A stretch of 64,000 nucleotides of DNA from Cruorifilaria tuberocauda (taxonomy: Eukaryota > Nematoda > Chromadorea > Rhabditida > Onchocercidae). The notes under the pieces were generated by a model. The model was not told where the DNA came from. It saw only the letters and a program-made list of their open reading frames with translations, and ran no database searches. The first letter of the stretch is position 1. Each line of letters starts with the position of its first letter. The translations under genes were made by a program, and so were the position numbers. Location of the stretch: contig JABVXU010000044.1 in the NCBI GenBank assembly GCA_013365365.1, positions 186,001 to 250,000 of the forward strand, written 5' to 3'. Positions 63,008 to 64,000 of this stretch are shown piece after piece.

Positions 63008-64000
63008 TTATTTATTGTTTTCAATATTCATTGTTTTGAGCTCATTGTCAACATCTAGCACAAAATGAGTACGATCGTGAAAATCCATTTCGCCAATTTT
63101 CTTCTTTGCCATTGCTTTTACATCTACCGGATCATATTTTGGTTTACCTGAAAGAGTTTATCTGAGATGCAAATAAAAAAAAATATTGAAAACATCATAA
63201 AGCAATAATTGAAATGAATTATTAATTGTTATATCATGAGATATATTAAATCATATATCCCATGCCATTTCAAATTCATATTGTGGAATTCAAATGCCAA
63301 TACAAATTTAAAATTTATAGCGAAAACATAAGACCTGCAACTGCTGTTCGGATATAAACACCGATATTATTCGCAGTACGATTTTTTGTTAATCTCTGGA
63401 CCTGTATCATGGCACTGACCATATCAAAAACTGTACATGCTAACGGAAAAATTATCGATTTTATACTGCTTTCCGATTGGTAAACGGAACAAGAAAATAC
63501 ACACTCATCTTTGCCCTAAATGATTTAAATAACTTAAATAAAATTGAAATATTTCGACTATTTTTTGAGATTTAAATCGATATTTTTGTTTTCTTGCAGA
63601 AAAATAAATAATTGCAATATTTCAAAGTTTAAATAAGTAATAAATCTCAAAATACTGAATTAATTTGTTTAATGGAGATAATGAAGGCTGAATAATGGAT
63701 AATGGAGGTTTCTTGCAGCATGCAAAACTCAAAAAAGAAACTTACTGGCGCTTCTTCGGGTGCATCACTTGGACTTGCTTCAATTAATTTAGCACAAATT
63801 TTACGCATATGTGGCGCACGCTCAGATATTTTCGCAATTTCATTTTTAGTAAGTCGATTAGCGCATCGAAATATTGGACAATATGGTAGCTCTTCTGTAT
63901 AATATTAAAGCTCTTTTCACTATTTTTCCATTTATATTTCGAAGTAATAGTTCTGATAGCATCAGATTTTGAAACTATCAATGCTTAAAACTAATTATGA
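63008..64000 (-). CDS. Unrecognised nematode protein, 3' part (continues beyond window)
   Basis: Three phase-consistent exons on the minus strand: 63746-63894, 63335-63515 and 63008-63147, ending at TAA 63008-63010. They encode about 156 residues, including EELPYCPIFRCANRLTKNE, ISERAPHMRKICAKLIEA, GKDECVFSCSVYQSE, FPLACTVFDMVSAMIQVQR and KPKYDPVDVKAMAKKKIGEM. I do not recognise the family. The piece has scattered cysteines, no signal peptide or membrane segment in the visible part, and a charged C-terminus. The donor after 63335 (GTCTTA) is weak, but the phase fits the next exon. The 5' end lies right of the window; 63895-64000 reads as intron. An AATAAA overlaps the stop region. Confidence 0.7.

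Noticed and set aside
1..64000. CRISPR arrays, operon-type promoters, bacterial or phage genes
   Set aside because: The window is spliced nematode nuclear DNA throughout; no regular repeat-spacer arrays or prokaryotic genes were seen.

Overview
The window looks like nuclear DNA from a nematode, most likely a filarial/spirurid one. The sequence is very AT-rich. Every gene is broken into many small exons whose introns end in nematode-type (T)TTTCAG acceptors. One gene encodes an EGF-rich protein ending in a ZP domain, the architecture of the nematode fibrillin-related protein FBN-1. No rRNA, convincing tRNA, spliced-leader gene or CRISPR array was found. Gene models were built by eye from homology, splice sites and phase bookkeeping. 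In the four homology-based models and in the visible part of the fifth, all chosen exon lengths agree in phase.

Layout. (1) 15-16117, plus strand: Dicer, cut at its 5' end. It runs from the middle of the helicase through the dimerisation domain, PAZ, both RNase III domains and a dsRNA-binding end, and all visible catalytic residues are present. (2) About 17040-20560: a decayed BEL/Pao-type retrotransposon. Gag, zinc knuckles, protease and RT lie on the plus strand and meet an RNase H region on the minus strand. (3) 21603-23310, minus strand: a small five-exon gene for a CDPF1-type (C6_DPF) cysteine-rich protein. (4) 23424(?)-29635, plus strand: a D-AKAP2/AKAP10-type protein with two RGS domains and a C-terminal PKA-binding helix. 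It diverges from the CDPF1 gene across about 0.1 kb if its proposed first exon is right. (5) 29636-32885: convergent intergenic DNA. (6) 32886-55439, minus strand: a giant 39-exon FBN-1-like gene (about 3,480 residues) with a signal peptide, about 15 calcium-binding EGF modules plus other EGF-like modules, a 4-kb Ser/Thr-rich mucin-like exon, a ZP domain, a furin-type site and a transmembrane tail. (7) 55.5-63.0 kb: long AT-rich intergenic DNA, probably holding the FBN-1-like promoter. (8) 63008-window end, minus strand: the 3' part of an unrecognised gene.

The genes do not form one pathway: small-RNA processing, PKA anchoring, apical extracellular matrix, and two of unknown role. The observations most worth a second look are the proteoglycan-like features of the FBN-1-like protein (mucin exon, three EGSGE sites, three cbEGFs with adjacent cysteines), a GC-AG intron in the AKAP gene, a micro-duplication that copies a splice donor, and the inverted arrangement of the retroelement. 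I found no clear evidence of a wholly new system.
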